Source: Pseudonocardia alaniniphila (GTDB taxonomy: Bacteria; Actinomycetota; Actinomycetes; Mycobacteriales; Pseudonocardiaceae). Taken from it: 63,763 nucleotides of DNA. Every line of letters begins with the position of its first letter. Position 1 is the first letter of the stretch. Below are positions 55,077 to 63,763 of the stretch, in pieces. The translations under genes and the position numbers were made by a program. The notes under the pieces were generated by a model. It was not told the DNA's origin. It was given only the letters and a program-made list of their open reading frames with translations, and ran no database searches. Location of the stretch: assembly GCF_022524485.1 (NCBI RefSeq), contig NZ_JAKXMK010000048.1, forward strand, positions 1 through 63,763, written 5' to 3'.

Positions 55077-55142
55077 ATCGATCCACGCCTCCGTCGCATT
55101 GAGATAACCATAAATTCGACACATCAATATCGCCCAATCGAT
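55077..55142. other. 54-bp micro-inversion bounded by ATCGAT palindromes
   Basis: ATCGAT occurs at 55077-55082 and 55137-55142. Read in reverse, the 54 bp between them contains ATG followed by codons for MCRIYGYLNATEAW. Flipping 55083-55136 places these 14 codons in frame with ATC GAT CAG and the glutaminase sequence that continues on the plus strand. The present orientation cuts the start off the gene. Confidence 0.75.
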
Positions 55143-56387
55143 CAGTCCGAGTTGATTGGCACTGGAAGTTTACCCGAAGATCGACTTGCCACCCTGTCGC
55201 TGTTGCTGCAGCACGGTGGTCCCGATGGCCGATATCTCGCGCGCGGAGAGATGTGGGCCCTGGGTGCCACTCGGCTCGCGGTAACGGATCCAACCGGCAG
55301 CGCTCAGCCGTACCGTCTGGGTGACCAGATCAGAGTGGTATTCAATGGGGAGATATATAACCACCACGATCTCCGTAAGGAGTTGGAAGGTTTTGGTTAC
55401 AAATTCCCGGACCGCTGCGGCGGATCTATTCTGCCCGCACTCTATCATCGTTACGGCCAAGATTTCGTTGAACATCTGGACGGCATGTACGGAATCGCTG
55501 TTCTCGACCTGCGCGGTCTGCCCACCCTGATACTTGCCACCGATGAAGCGGGGATGAAGCCCATCTACTACCACCGGGCCGGCGGCCAGATGTTCTTCAG
55601 TTCAGAGATCGGCGCACTTCGTTCGCTCGCAGATATCGGCGGCCACCGCGATATCAACGGCTCGACGCCTACCTCAGCACGAGGGCTCCGTTCGGGGGAC
55701 GAACGATGTTCGCCGACGTCCATGTTCTGCCTCCAGCGGCCACCGCAGTGGTGACCGCGAACAGCGGTGGCATGACGATCCAGGAACGCCGGAAGTGGGA
55801 CGCGCAGCCCGTGCCGACCGGGTTGGAGGCGGCGGCGGAACTGGTCCGTGAAACCCTTCGTGTGGAAACCGAGCGGTTGTCGATCGCGGATGTTCCGGTA
55901 GCCGCAGTGACCAGCGGAGGCCTTGATTCCAGCTTCGTCACCGCGCTCCTGGCCAGCAAGCTCCCTGGGCTGGTCGGGTTTCACGTCCGCTACCAGGGTC
56001 ATTGGCCTTTTGATGAAGTCGTGTTCGCCCGCGATCTGGCCAACCAGTACAAGTTAAGGCTCCATGAGGTCGAACTCGATTCCGCTGACTTCCCCGACAT
56101 GCTCGACGATGTTGTGAGGCATCTCGGACAGCCCAATGCAGATCCAATTACGGTGAGCACATTCGCACTTTTTCGGGCCGTCCACGCGGCTGGTTATCGG
56201 GTGGCGCTGACCGGTGATGGCGCCGACGAGTTCTTCGGGGGGTACGACAGAGTCAAGGCCGCCTTGCTGGACGGCGAGGACTGGGCTGACCGCTATGTGG
56301 CCGCGCTCGCCGCAGCGCCCGCACGACTCCGCTGGCAGCTCTACAGCGCGGACTACCAAGACTACCTGCGCGCACACGGAACCACTC
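55083..56387 (+). pseudogene. Asparagine-synthase-like (glutamine amidotransferase) gene, inverted 5' end, frameshifted and truncated
   Basis: From 55143 the frame reads LLLQHGGPDGRYLARGEMWA, FNGEIYNHHDLRKELEGFGY and MYGIAVLDL, the class II glutaminase domain of AsnB-like enzymes. A frameshift near 55660 moves it to RLDAYLSTRAPFGGRTMFAD and the ATP-pyrophosphatase motif SGGLDSSFVTALL, then LTGDGADEFFGGYDR. The IS5-type element at 56388 removes the rest. The start with the catalytic Cys2 lies inverted at 55083-55136 (MCRI in place of the usual MCGI). Three separate lesions make it a pseudogene. AsnB-like proteins with this domain order occur in natural-product clusters as amide-forming enzymes. 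Confidence 0.85.
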
Positions 56388-57314
56388 AGAACGTGTTTGA
56401 GAAGATCAACTAACTGGGTTGTAAGACCCGTCGTTGTTGGCGGGTAGCCGGCCGGCCGCGGGCCAGTCGGCGGGTCATGGTGTTGATCGCGGCCCAGCGG
56501 ATCATCGCCTCGGACACCGCGGTGTGGCGTTCGTAGTCGCGGGCCAGGCGGCGGTGGGCGGTCAGCCAGGCCAGTGTGCGTTCGACCGCCCACCGGCGTG
56601 GGATCACGGCGAACCCGCGTTGGCCGGCCGGTTTGCGTACTGCCTCGACGGTCATGCGCAGGACGGTCTGTGCCCAGTCCAGAAGGCGTCCGGCGAGCCC
56701 GGCATCGGCGAACAGGAACCGCACCGGGGTGGTCAGGTAGGTGGCCAGCAGCACCGTCTTCGCGCCATCGCGGTCCTGGCGCGAAGACGGTGCAGACCAT
56801 GACGGTTAACAGCAGGCCGAGGGTGTCGGTGACGATGAACCGCTTCCTGCCGTTGATCTTCTTCCCGGCGTCGTAGCCCCGGGTTGTGCGTCCAACGGTG
56901 TCGGCGCCCTTCACACTCTGCGAGTCGATCAACCCGGCGCTGGGTTGCGCGTTGCGGCCGTCGGCCAGGCGCAGCTGTTCGCGGACCACGGGGAGAATCT
57001 TCTCGGTGACCCCGGCCTGTTCCCAGCGGGTGAAGTACCAGTACACCGTCTCCCAGGGCGGGAAGTCCGCAGGCAGGGCCCGCCACGCGCACCCGGCCCG
57101 CACGACGTAGAGGATCGCGTCGACGACGTCACGACGCGGGTGCTTCTCCGGGCGACCGCCGGTCCTCGCTGGCGGGAGCAGCGGCTCGATCAGCGCCCAC
57201 TGCTCGTCGGTCATGTCCGAGGGGTACCGCGGTGCACGTCGGGCCATCACTGCACCGTGGAGGATCACGCGGGGTGGGTCACGTACGCACGCCGAGGCTT
57301 CTCAAACACGTTCT
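56388..57314 (-). mobile_element. IS5-family insertion sequence
   Basis: 927 bp with 17-bp perfect terminal inverted repeats (AGAACGTGTTTGAGAAG at 56388-56404 and its complement at 57298-57314). It carries one transposase on the minus strand read in two frames. No convincing target-site duplication is seen. It interrupts the asparagine-synthase-like gene; the missing 3' part does not reappear on the other side, so a deletion accompanied or followed insertion. Confidence 0.85.
56410..57244 (-). pseudogene. IS5-family transposase, two reading frames
   Basis: The start region reads ARRAPRYPSDMTDEQWALIE, LPADFPPWETVYWYFTRWEQ and SAGLIDSQSVKGADTVGRTT (first catalytic Asp) to LLLTVMVCT. The frame then changes near 56790 to QDRDGAKTVLLATYL, FLFADAGLAGRLLDWA and the late ERTLAWLTAHRRLARDYERH with the catalytic Glu. 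IS5-group elements can make transposase by programmed frameshifting, so it could still be active. No obvious slippery run was identified, so I list it as a likely pseudogene. The strand is opposite to the gene it interrupts. Confidence 0.72.
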
Positions 57315-57406
57315 TACTAATCAATCAGTCAACTCGCGCAGAGCCGGCTAAGTTCCCAGGGACCGCGCGGGCTCCTGGCTCTCCGGCGCAGGACCCCGGG
57401 AGGAGT

Positions 57407-57433
57407 TGTCACTGAGCGACAAACTGAGTGACA
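57407..57433. repeat. Short inverted repeat resembling an IS or recombinase-binding end
   Basis: TGTCACT (57407-57413) and AGTGACA (57427-57433) are perfect complements 13 bp apart, within GAGCGACAAACTGAGTGAC, which also repeats GAGNGAC. This lies about 95 bp before attR and may be a remnant of a transposon end or an integrase arm site. Confidence 0.35.
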
Positions 57434-57529
57434 TTAAGTGCGACGCCACCCGGGCGGGTGTGGACTCCGGTGGACGTCTGACCAGGCCCATCGCGCCGTA
57501 CCCGCAGGTCTGAAGGCGGGGTCAGATGC

Positions 57530-57634
57530 CTGGGGGTCAAGGGGTCGCAGGTTCAAATCCTGTCGTCGCGACGGCACGATGGGCGGTTCCCTACGTCGGG
57601 GGAGCCGCCCATCAGCGTTTCTACCTGCGGAAAC
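57530..57634 (+). repeat. Attachment site, right copy (attR)
   Basis: Same 105 bp as 50201-50305 with one change (G at 57568 in the acceptor-stem segment). Only the 3' half of a tRNA is present, preceded by unrelated sequence, so no tRNA is made from this copy. It marks the right end of the element. Confidence 0.93.
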
Positions 57635-57962
57635 ACGAATGGGCGCCGGTTTTACTTACGGCCTTGTGGATCAGCGCGGGCTGTCCACTGTGGTTATGGA
57701 ACGTCAAGCAGGAGCGAATCTGGAGCGGCATGCTCCGCGCTTTGACTGAAACGGCCAAATGAGGTCGGGATCCTTGCCAAGCGAGCCCAAATGTGGTCAG
57801 CGGTGACTGACGTCACAATCCGTCTGGCGGTCGGGTCTCGAACGGTATGGGCTTCGCCCAGGCTGTGCCCGATCCATGAAGCTGGCGTCGCCAGACGTCG
57901 GTTCCCGATGATGGGCCGACGGGCTGGCCGCGCAGATCGACGCAGCTGCGCCGGCCTGACGG
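57635..57962. other. Gene-poor stretch right of attR
   Basis: A frame running from the att repeat to 57762 encodes a hydrophobic tail (WAPVLLTALWISAGCPLWLW) followed by a charged end. It might be the last part of a lost membrane protein, but it has no start of its own outside the repeat. Nothing else is supported. Confidence 0.4.
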
Positions 57963-58442
57963 TCACGGGGCCAGGGCCACCTCGGCCAGCAGCGCGTCGC
58001 GGTTGGCGAGGATGAACTCTTTCAACACCGCTGGCTTCAGATCGACCGCGGAGAGGGCCTCGCTGCGCAGGTCTACGCGCTCGAGCTCGTAGCCGCCGCG
58101 CGAGGGATCCGCGTATTCCTCGCCGCTCCTGGCCTGCTCGTCGATCTTCGACAGGCGTGCCGCGAAGATGTGCTGCAGCGATACCCCACCCTCGGCGGGC
58201 ATGCTGACGAGGAACACCTGCGACGCGTCCGCCACACGCGCACCCAATTCCTCGGCCAGCTCCCGATATAGTGCCGCCTCCACAGAGGCGTCAGTGTTCT
58301 CGACGCCGCCACCGGGCGCCGTCCAGTAGGGCTGCTGCCCGGGCTTGGTCCGTTTGATCAGCAGCAGTTCGCCGTTGTCGGTCAGAAGGATGGCGCGCGC
58401 CGATCGCTTGATCACCGCTGCAACACTAACTAACGTGGCCAC
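57963..58442 (-). CDS. Nudix hydrolase
   Basis: 159 aa from GTG 58442. An in-frame GTG at 58415 is also possible. The Nudix box is complete: APGGGVENTDASVEAALYRE followed by LAEELGA, preceded by RTKPGQQPYW. It has the size of MutT/NTP-type Nudix proteins that hydrolyse nucleotide derivatives. The substrate is unknown. It is an isolated gene in the accessory region, near the acyl-CoA ligase genes but separated from them by 181 bp. Confidence 0.87.
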   Translation of the reverse strand: MATLVSVAAVIKRSARAILLTDNGELLLIKRTKPGQQPYWTAPGGGVENTDASVEAALYRELAEELGARVADASQVFLVSMPAEGGVSLQHIFAARLSKIDEQARSGEEYADPSRGGYELERVDLRSEALSAVDLKPAVLKEFILANRDALLAEVALAP

Positions 58443-58623
58443 TGACGAGATTGCTGGCGGCCGGGAGGTCGGTGGTGACGCGGCCAGGTCTCGCAGCCAC
58501 CAAGGTATACACGTCCATGCACGACGACACCCGGCCTGCGATCCGGCGGCCCGGCATCGCAGGGCTCATCCGCCCGACGAAGGCGGGGCGCCGTACCCCA
58601 CGGCGACCTGACGGCGTCGCCGC

Positions 58624-60285
58624 TCAACCCTCCGCGGTGAGGGAGGCTTCTCCCCGCACCCAGCGTCGGAGCAGCTCCTTGCGCACCTTGCCATTCTCGT
58701 TGCGCGGCAACCTCTCGACGTACTCCAGTTGGGTCGGCAGGTACCACTCGGTCATGCCCTCGTCGGTGAGGTACTTACGCAGCTCGTCCAGAGTGACCGG
58801 CGGCTCGGTGGCCGGAACGACGACGGCGCACGCCAGCTCGCCGCCCCGGCCGTCCGGATAACCGACCAGGACGACATCCGCGACGCCGGGGTTCTTCAGA
58901 AGCTCGGACTCGACGTCACCGACCGGGATCATGAACGCCCCGCCGATCCGGTCGGCGGCGCGGCCCATCAGTCGGATCCCGCCGCGCCCGTCGGGCACCG
59001 CGAGATCACCGGTGTCGTACCAGCCGTCGTCGTGGTTGGCGATCACGTGCAGCGCCCCGGAGTCCCGCCCCACGGTCGCCAGGCACACGCTGCCACCGCG
59101 CACGAACAGCCGGGCGGGCCGGTCCCTCGTGATCTCGGCCTCCGAGCGCAGGTCGAGCTCCACGCCCCGGACAGGGCGGCCGTCGCTGTGCATGGCCCAG
59201 TCGACGGGGTCGTCGACGCGGGTCACGGTGGCGGCGCCGACCTCGGTCATCCCCCATCCGCTCAGCAGACGCGCCCCGAAGACATCCGACACCTGCGAGA
59301 CGAGCGTCCTCGGGATGGTCGTGGCGCTGCAGGTCATAACGCGGAGGGCGGGCAACCGAGGTGGAGCCCCACCGGTGGCCGCGATCATGTCGTAGACGAA
59401 GGTCGGCGCCCCTGAGAAGCTGGTGGCGCCACTCTCGGCCAGCGCATGCATGCCCCGCTCGCCCGACCATGCGTCGAGCAGGGCCATCGACCCGCCGGAC
59501 ACCAGGCTGGCCCGGGCGCCGATCTGGCCCATGACATGCATCAGCGCATGCGGGGTGAACCGCACATCGCCGGACCCGCTGTCGTACGCCTCGATGATGC
59601 CGCACGCGGCCGCGTACATCGTGTTCTGGCTGTGCAGCGCGCCTTTCGGCTCTCCCGTCGTGCCGGACGTGAAGAGAACCATGGCGACCCGATCAGGATC
59701 TTCGTGGGCGTCGTCGAGCGCCACCGGATGGCGCTGCTCCCATGGCGTCCCGACGAAGAAGGACCGGAAATCGATCTCGCCGTCGGAGGGTTGTCCGATC
59801 ACCACCCGGTGGCGCAGCTCGGGCAGGCCGGGGGCGATCTCGGCCAGCGCAGCCGCGTGGCCGAACCCGGCCCACTCGTCGACCGTGACGACGACACCCG
59901 CGCCCAGCCGGTGCAGCATCCGCTCCAGCTCGCGCGGCCGGATCGTGGTCATTATCGGCGCGACCACCGCCTCCAGCCGGGCGGCGGCGAGTAACAACGC
60001 CTGTCCCTGCCACCAGTTCGGGAGCTGGCACGCCACCACCTGTCCCGGCCGCACACCCAGCTCGTACAGAGCGCCCGCGAACCGCTCGACGTGACGGGCG
60101 TACTCGGCGTAGCTGATCAATGCGGAGCCGGCGTCGGCGCGATAGGCCTTGATGGCCGGCGCGTCGGGCGTCTCGTCCCGCCACCGACGCAGTTCGGGAA
60201 TCTGCCCCGAGTCGCTCCACACCCCCGCGGCGCGCCCGCGGCGCGCCGCGACCTCGGGAGGGCGAATCCGGAAATCGACAGGCAC
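58624..60285 (-). CDS. Acyl-CoA ligase/AMP-binding enzyme
   Basis: 553 aa from GTG 60285, with GAAGGAG seven bases upstream. ANL superfamily core motifs: VLFTSGTTGEPKGALHSQN (P-loop) near 202, GWGMTEVGAA, GWYDTGDLAV near 418 and NENGKVRKELL with the catalytic Lys near 535. It resembles cyclohexanecarboxylate- or aryl/aliphatic acid-CoA ligases (AliA type). It activates a carboxylic acid as AMP ester and then as CoA or carrier thioester. The second adenylation gene upstream on the same strand suggests a starter-acid pathway. The substrate is unknown. Confidence 0.9.
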   Translation of the reverse strand: MPVDFRIRPPEVAARRGRAAGVWSDSGQIPELRRWRDETPDAPAIKAYRADAGSALISYAEYARHVERFAGALYELGVRPGQVVACQLPNWWQGQALLLAAARLEAVVAPIMTTIRPRELERMLHRLGAGVVVTVDEWAGFGHAAALAEIAPGLPELRHRVVIGQPSDGEIDFRSFFVGTPWEQRHPVALDDAHEDPDRVAMVLFTSGTTGEPKGALHSQNTMYAAACGIIEAYDSGSGDVRFTPHALMHVMGQIGARASLVSGGSMALLDAWSGERGMHALAESGATSFSGAPTFVYDMIAATGGAPPRLPALRVMTCSATTIPRTLVSQVSDVFGARLLSGWGMTEVGAATVTRVDDPVDWAMHSDGRPVRGVELDLRSEAEITRDRPARLFVRGGSVCLATVGRDSGALHVIANHDDGWYDTGDLAVPDGRGGIRLMGRAADRIGGAFMIPVGDVESELLKNPGVADVVLVGYPDGRGGELACAVVVPATEPPVTLDELRKYLTDEGMTEWYLPTQLEYVERLPRNENGKVRKELLRRWVRGEASLTAEG

Positions 60286-60855
60286 AGTAGAACTCCTTCA
60301 CAGCGCAAGTGTTCACGTGAATTGCAGTGCTTGAGCGTTACGAAATGGCGATTGCCGGGCGGCACTCACCGACGACTCCTAATTCGTGACTTTTTCCACC
60401 CACGCCGAACGTCCTCGCGCGAGAGGCGCGGAATGCGCGGCCCTCAGATCCGTCCGCCTCCCGGTCGAGAGGTGACCGGGAGCGCCCGGAGCGCGGCATC
60501 CGTGCCTCCCGCCCCGTGCTCAGCCACACCTCTGGCTGCGTGCGGCAGTGAGTGAGCGACGAGGACTGCCAGCGCGAGGCCAGAGGGTCCCGCGGCAATC
60601 CTCGCCCTGACGAGACGGGATGGACGGTTGGCTACGTGGTCGGGGAAGCCGCCCCGTCAGCATCCCTCCGAGCGGAAATACCCGCATTGGCAGATTCGGT
60701 GGTCTCGTTGGGCGGCCCCGTCATTGACCGTACTTCGGGGTCGTATGGCGCCCTGGTCAGAGTCAGCCCGATAGTCCATCCATACTGATGCCACGCTAAT
60801 TTGATGATGCCTTCTATTCTGACGCAGAATACAACTCCTCGACGCCGAGCAGTAG
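60286..60855. other. Intergenic region between the two ligase genes
   Basis: 570 bp without a convincing gene. It contains the diverged att-like segment at about 60584-60680 and presumably the promoter of the minus-strand ligase gene. Average GC falls toward 60780-60850, where an AT-rich patch lies. Confidence 0.5.
60584..60680 (+). repeat. Diverged third copy of the tRNA-Pro attachment sequence
   Basis: The segment aligns by eye with the att repeats from the T arm to the end: GGGTC-CGCGG-AATCCTCG, then GGATGGACGGTTGGCTACG, GGTCGGGGAAGCCGCCCC, CAGCATC and GCGGAAAT, against GGTCGCAGG, AATCCTGTCG, GATGGGCGGTTCCCTACG, GTCGGGGGAGCCGCCC and GCGGAAAC. Similarity is about 75 percent with small gaps. 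It may be the remnant of an older integration. Confidence 0.45.
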
Positions 60856-62741
60856 TTATCTGATTCTGGCGATCAGAGCTTCCAGCGTATCCCAGTGAGT
60901 TGCCTCTGTCTTATGTGATCGGGGTCGGGAAGTTGAACAGGAGTGTCGCGGGCAAAAGCATGCCTACCGCCTCGGGCAGGATGTTGCGCAACCTCACGGC
61001 CGTGACGGAGTCCATCCCGTGGCTGCCGAAGGTGCTGTCCGCTGCGGGCAGATCCGCGCTGTCGAGTACCGCGGCCGCGCACTCGCGCACCGCCTGCAGG
61101 AAGCGATACACCTCGTCCGTGCGGGCGACCCGCTCTAGGCCCTCCCGTCCAAGGCTGATCCGGAGCAGCCGTGCGGCCGATCAGAGCGGTAACGCCATGC
61201 CGGCTGATCTTGCCGGTCGGTGTCAGCGGGATCCGGCCGACCGTGACGAGCTCGGCCGGGATCTTGTACTCGGCGAAGCCGGCCTCGCGTAGCTGCCGCA
61301 CGACCTCCATCAGGTCGATCCCAGGCCGTTCCACGACCAGGCAGGGGTACTCGCCGAGCCGAGGATCTGGCCGGCCGACCAGCGCCACCGGCCCCAGGTG
61401 CTCGAGCAGGTCTTCGATCTCCCGGGCGTTGAACTTGCGGCCATCGACATCGATTAGCTCGGCGGAACGGCCCAGGTATATGGTCCTGCCATCGGGGTCG
61501 ATGTTGACAGTGTCCCCAGTACGGAGCCAGCCGTCGTCGGTTATCGCTGCATCGGTGGTCTCGGGCTCTCCCCAGTAGCCGCGGAACAGCGAGGGGCTAC
61601 GGAACTGCAGCTCGCGTTCTATCGCCCGGGCTTCGGCCTCGCGGACCGGCGTGCCGACGGTGCTCGACAAGGTTTCCGCCGTCTCATCCGGCCGCGTGAA
61701 CGCTCCCGCTCCTAGCTCCGACATCCCCCATTGTACAATCATTTGGGCGCCGAGTTCCTGTTGCGTGCGAGTGACGAGTGAGGTCGGTACGGAGGAACCA
61801 CTCGCGCGTACCTCCCGCAGCGTGAACCCCGGTCGGCCCGCGACACCGGAAAGGATATCGGACAGTGCAGAGACGGCGAAGAGGACGGTCGTGGCCGCCT
61901 TCTCCGCCAGCTCGAAGAAACGCGGAAAATCCCATTCAGCAAACGGATCCTGTCGATTTCTGGTGAACAAGCTCAGATGAATCGACGGCAATCCGAAAAG
62001 GTCGGTCAGTGGACTGGCGCTGGTGACCACGTCCTTGCCTGTCATGCTGGACTCGGCCAAAACCGAGGCAGCGTTGCTCAGCAGCCCGTCGTGGCTGTCC
62101 ATGCAGATCTTGGGACGCCCGGCCGAGGTACCTGACGAGGGCAGCAGCATGAATGGCGCGTCCGGTGAAACCACGACCTCGTCCGGCCTCCGCCCCGCTC
62201 CAGCCGCCGACAGACCCTGCCACGTCTGAGTATCGACCACCACGGCCGGACGGACCCGATCGATGAGCGCCCGCACATCGCCGTGCCCGTACGCGTGGCG
62301 CACCGGCAGCAACGCCGCCCCGACGGACGCCGCGGCTGTATGCAGGGTTAGAAACTCCCAGCTACTGGGCAGCTGCGCCGCAACGACATGGCCCGGCTCG
62401 ACACCTCGGTCCTGCAGGCGGCTGGCCAGCGTCTCCGACCGGCGCCACCATTGTCTCCACCTCCAGTACCGCTCGCCTGCAGTGGTCGCTTCCTTGTCGG
62501 GGTCTGCCTCGACGGCCGCCGAGAACACCTCGGACAGCGTGAAACCGCCCAACGCCCCGACCGGATGGCCCAACAAGTAGTCGCCGGTCGTGATCCTTGC
62601 CGGAATCTCACTGTGGCCATGACTTAAATTGCTCACCATATCTAACGACTGCTGCGAGACCTGGCGACGCTCCAATTGTTCTCCCACTAGTTGGCGTGCA
62701 CATTTCCGCATCGTGACAACTTCGATCAGAATGACTGACAT
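60856..62741 (-). pseudogene. Adenylation domain plus acyl/peptidyl carrier domain, frameshifted (loading-module-like)
   Basis: An ANL adenylation domain opens the gene: LLPSSGTSAGRPKICMDSHD, VQWGMSELGAGAF, DGWLRTGDTVNID and PTGKISRHGV. After a shift near 61160, the adjacent frame reads SLGREGLERVARTDEVYRFL and FGSHGMDSVTAVRLRNILPE, the 4'-phosphopantetheine site of a carrier domain (Ser in MDS), and LPATLLFNFPTPIT. One extra T near 60913 adds a stop before a plausible tail THWDTLEALIARIR. The order A-ACP is that of loading modules or free-standing A-T proteins of polyketide/NRPS pathways. The P-loop GTSAGRPK is slightly atypical. Start 62741 is the longest choice; ATG 62638 is an alternative. 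No downstream PKS exists here. Confidence 0.78.
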
Positions 62742-63763
62742 AGCTGATCGAGCAGGAAGCTCATTCGATCCGTTGATCGAGTTTCGCTCGTAGGCGGCTC
62801 ATTGATTCGCATACCATAGCGACGGCACCATCTCGAGGCGAGTCGCCGTCGGGCTGGAGCAATCACCGCTGCGCGTTTCACGGCGCGCACGCTAAATTCA
62901 GAATTAAGATGTTTTCGAAGCCATTCGCGGCCCAGCCGACACGCGAGTGTCAGCGGCAACCCCTCTCGATGACAGTCCGTCACGGGGCGACATCCGTGTG
63001 CAACTGACGACCCTCCACGACCGTGTCGGAAACCTTTGTCTTCCCGAGCGACGTCGGCCGTCGACGACGGCCATACCGAGCGGCTTCCCGACTCCTCCTG
63101 GGACTACCTCCACAACGCCCTGCGGCGTGCGCAACGCGACCCCGCGATCCTGCCGCCGACGACGCTGACTCGCAGGAACGCTCGATTGGCGAACCCGCCG
63201 CCACGGGCCAACCGACTCTCCTGGACCAGGCAGGCCAACCATCTCCGTTACCTGGCGAACTGTCAAGTCCACTTTCCTGGTTTCCCAACGCTCTGTACGT
63301 TGGTTCTGAACCTTAAGGCTGCACATCCCTTTCGGCCCATGATGTCCTGTACTACCCCGTCCTTCGAGCCACTCCTACCCGGAAAACATGCCGTGATGAT
63401 CCCGAACGCCGTTCCACTTTACTGGACCGGACAGTACCGAAGTTGAATACCAGTGGCCTAGATAGCTCATGGTCTGCCCATGCTGCGCCCGTTCGTCGCG
63501 GCGGCGGATGCAGATGCCTCAAGTGGGACATCCATCCCGAACTCGAGATCCGTCGAGCTGGATTCGGGTCGACCCGCACGTCACATCGTGGCGACAACGT
63601 AGGAGGAATACCTTGCGATCACGAGAGGCTTCGCCCGGCGAGGCGCGGCGGCGCGTGACCCCCGCTTGTCCCCCGGCTAGTGCTGCATCTAGTGCCTCGT
63701 CAAGGAAGGTCGCCGCTGTAATGGCGTCGGTTTGATCCGCCGCGTTCGGCCCGGGAGGCTGTC
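62742..63763. other. Gene-poor right end of the window with inverted repeat R
   Basis: About 1 kb without a supported gene. It holds the right copy of repeat R and AT-richer sequence at 62640-62900. A TTG at 63613 has AGGAGGA upstream and opens a 40-codon frame to 63735, too short and Ser/Ala-rich to call. The sequence may continue into another element beyond the window. Confidence 0.5.
62990..63500 (-). repeat. Inverted repeat R, right copy
   Basis: The complement of this stretch aligns with 52160-52690, with the same landmark order ending in GTTTCCGACACG near 63030. The copies are opposite in direction and about 10.3 kb apart, so they flank most of the accessory DNA. Confidence 0.72.

Noticed and set aside
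54609..55127. Minus-strand frame that starts MMCRIYGYLNATEAW
   Set aside because: Only the first codons look like a glutaminase N-terminus; the rest is antisense to the methyltransferase gene. It is better explained as an inverted 5' end of the plus-strand gene.
57530..57603. A second tRNA-Pro gene
   Set aside because: Only the 3' half is present; the 5' acceptor, D arm and anticodon 5' stem are missing.
63613..63735. Short TTG-started frame with AGGAGGA upstream
   Set aside because: Forty codons of low-complexity Ser/Ala/Arg sequence without recognisable relatives; the good ribosome-binding site alone is not enough.

Overview
The window is high-GC DNA of an actinobacterium, most likely from the Pseudonocardiaceae. 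Evidence: GC-rich codon use, many GTG starts, 4-bp ATGA/GTGA gene overlaps, F420-type luciferase-like enzymes, and a gene order matching the Mycobacterium tuberculosis Rv1691-Rv1713 block (TPR protein, HAD phosphatase, small protein, tlyA, nadK, recN, steA, steB/mctB, pyrG, Nudix, xerD, parA-like, scpA, scpB, rluB, cmk, der). That comparison is from memory; no search was run.

Layout. 1-83: 3' end of a 5S rRNA gene and its terminator. 97-13159: conserved core block (large Arg/Gly/Asp-rich TPR protein, glycerol-3-phosphate-type phosphatase, TlyA, NAD kinase, RecN, SteA/SteB, CTP synthase, Nudix hydrolase). 13172-34824: an accessory metabolic stretch separating the Nudix gene from xerD. It holds a TM2 protein, two tandem phosphotransferases, a SLAC1/TehA-type channel divergent from narGHJI with a CRP-like palindrome between them, a LysR/aldo-keto reductase pair, and a six-gene operon (NCS1 permease, hydantoinase/oxoprolinase, three DUF917 paralogues, PucR regulator). 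An F420-type oxidoreductase ends the stretch. 34853-43719: core block resumes (xerD, a DeoR/deoxyribosyltransferase-like pair, parA-scpA-scpB-rluB, chorismate mutase, cmk, acyltransferase, der). 43764-49948: a NarL-type two-component system, a MarR regulator and a formamide/amide cluster (AmiC-like sensor, FmdB, FmdA, MetX-like hydrolase).

50169-57634: a tRNA-Pro(GGG) gene with an integrated element at its 3' end. A 105-bp direct repeat (one mismatch) bounds about 7.3 kb. Integrase and excisionase genes look intact. The interior is a mosaic of debris: IS701- and ISL3-type transposase fragments, a frameshifted cytochrome oxidase subunit I fragment, an intact O-methyltransferase, and an asparagine-synthase-like pseudogene cut by an IS5-type element. 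The first 14 codons of that pseudogene appear to have been flipped by a 54-bp inversion between two ATCGAT palindromes. Re-inverting the segment on paper restores an in-frame Met-Cys glutaminase N-terminus.

57635-63763: a further decayed accessory region with a Nudix hydrolase, a GTG-started acyl-CoA ligase, and a frameshifted adenylation-carrier protein resembling a polyketide/NRPS loading module. A diverged third copy of the attachment-site sequence lies near 60.6 kb. A roughly 0.5-kb inverted repeat pair (about 52.16-52.69 and 62.99-63.50 kb) brackets much of this accessory DNA. Taken together, 50-63.7 kb reads as successive integrations at one tRNA locus carrying fragments of a natural-product pathway.
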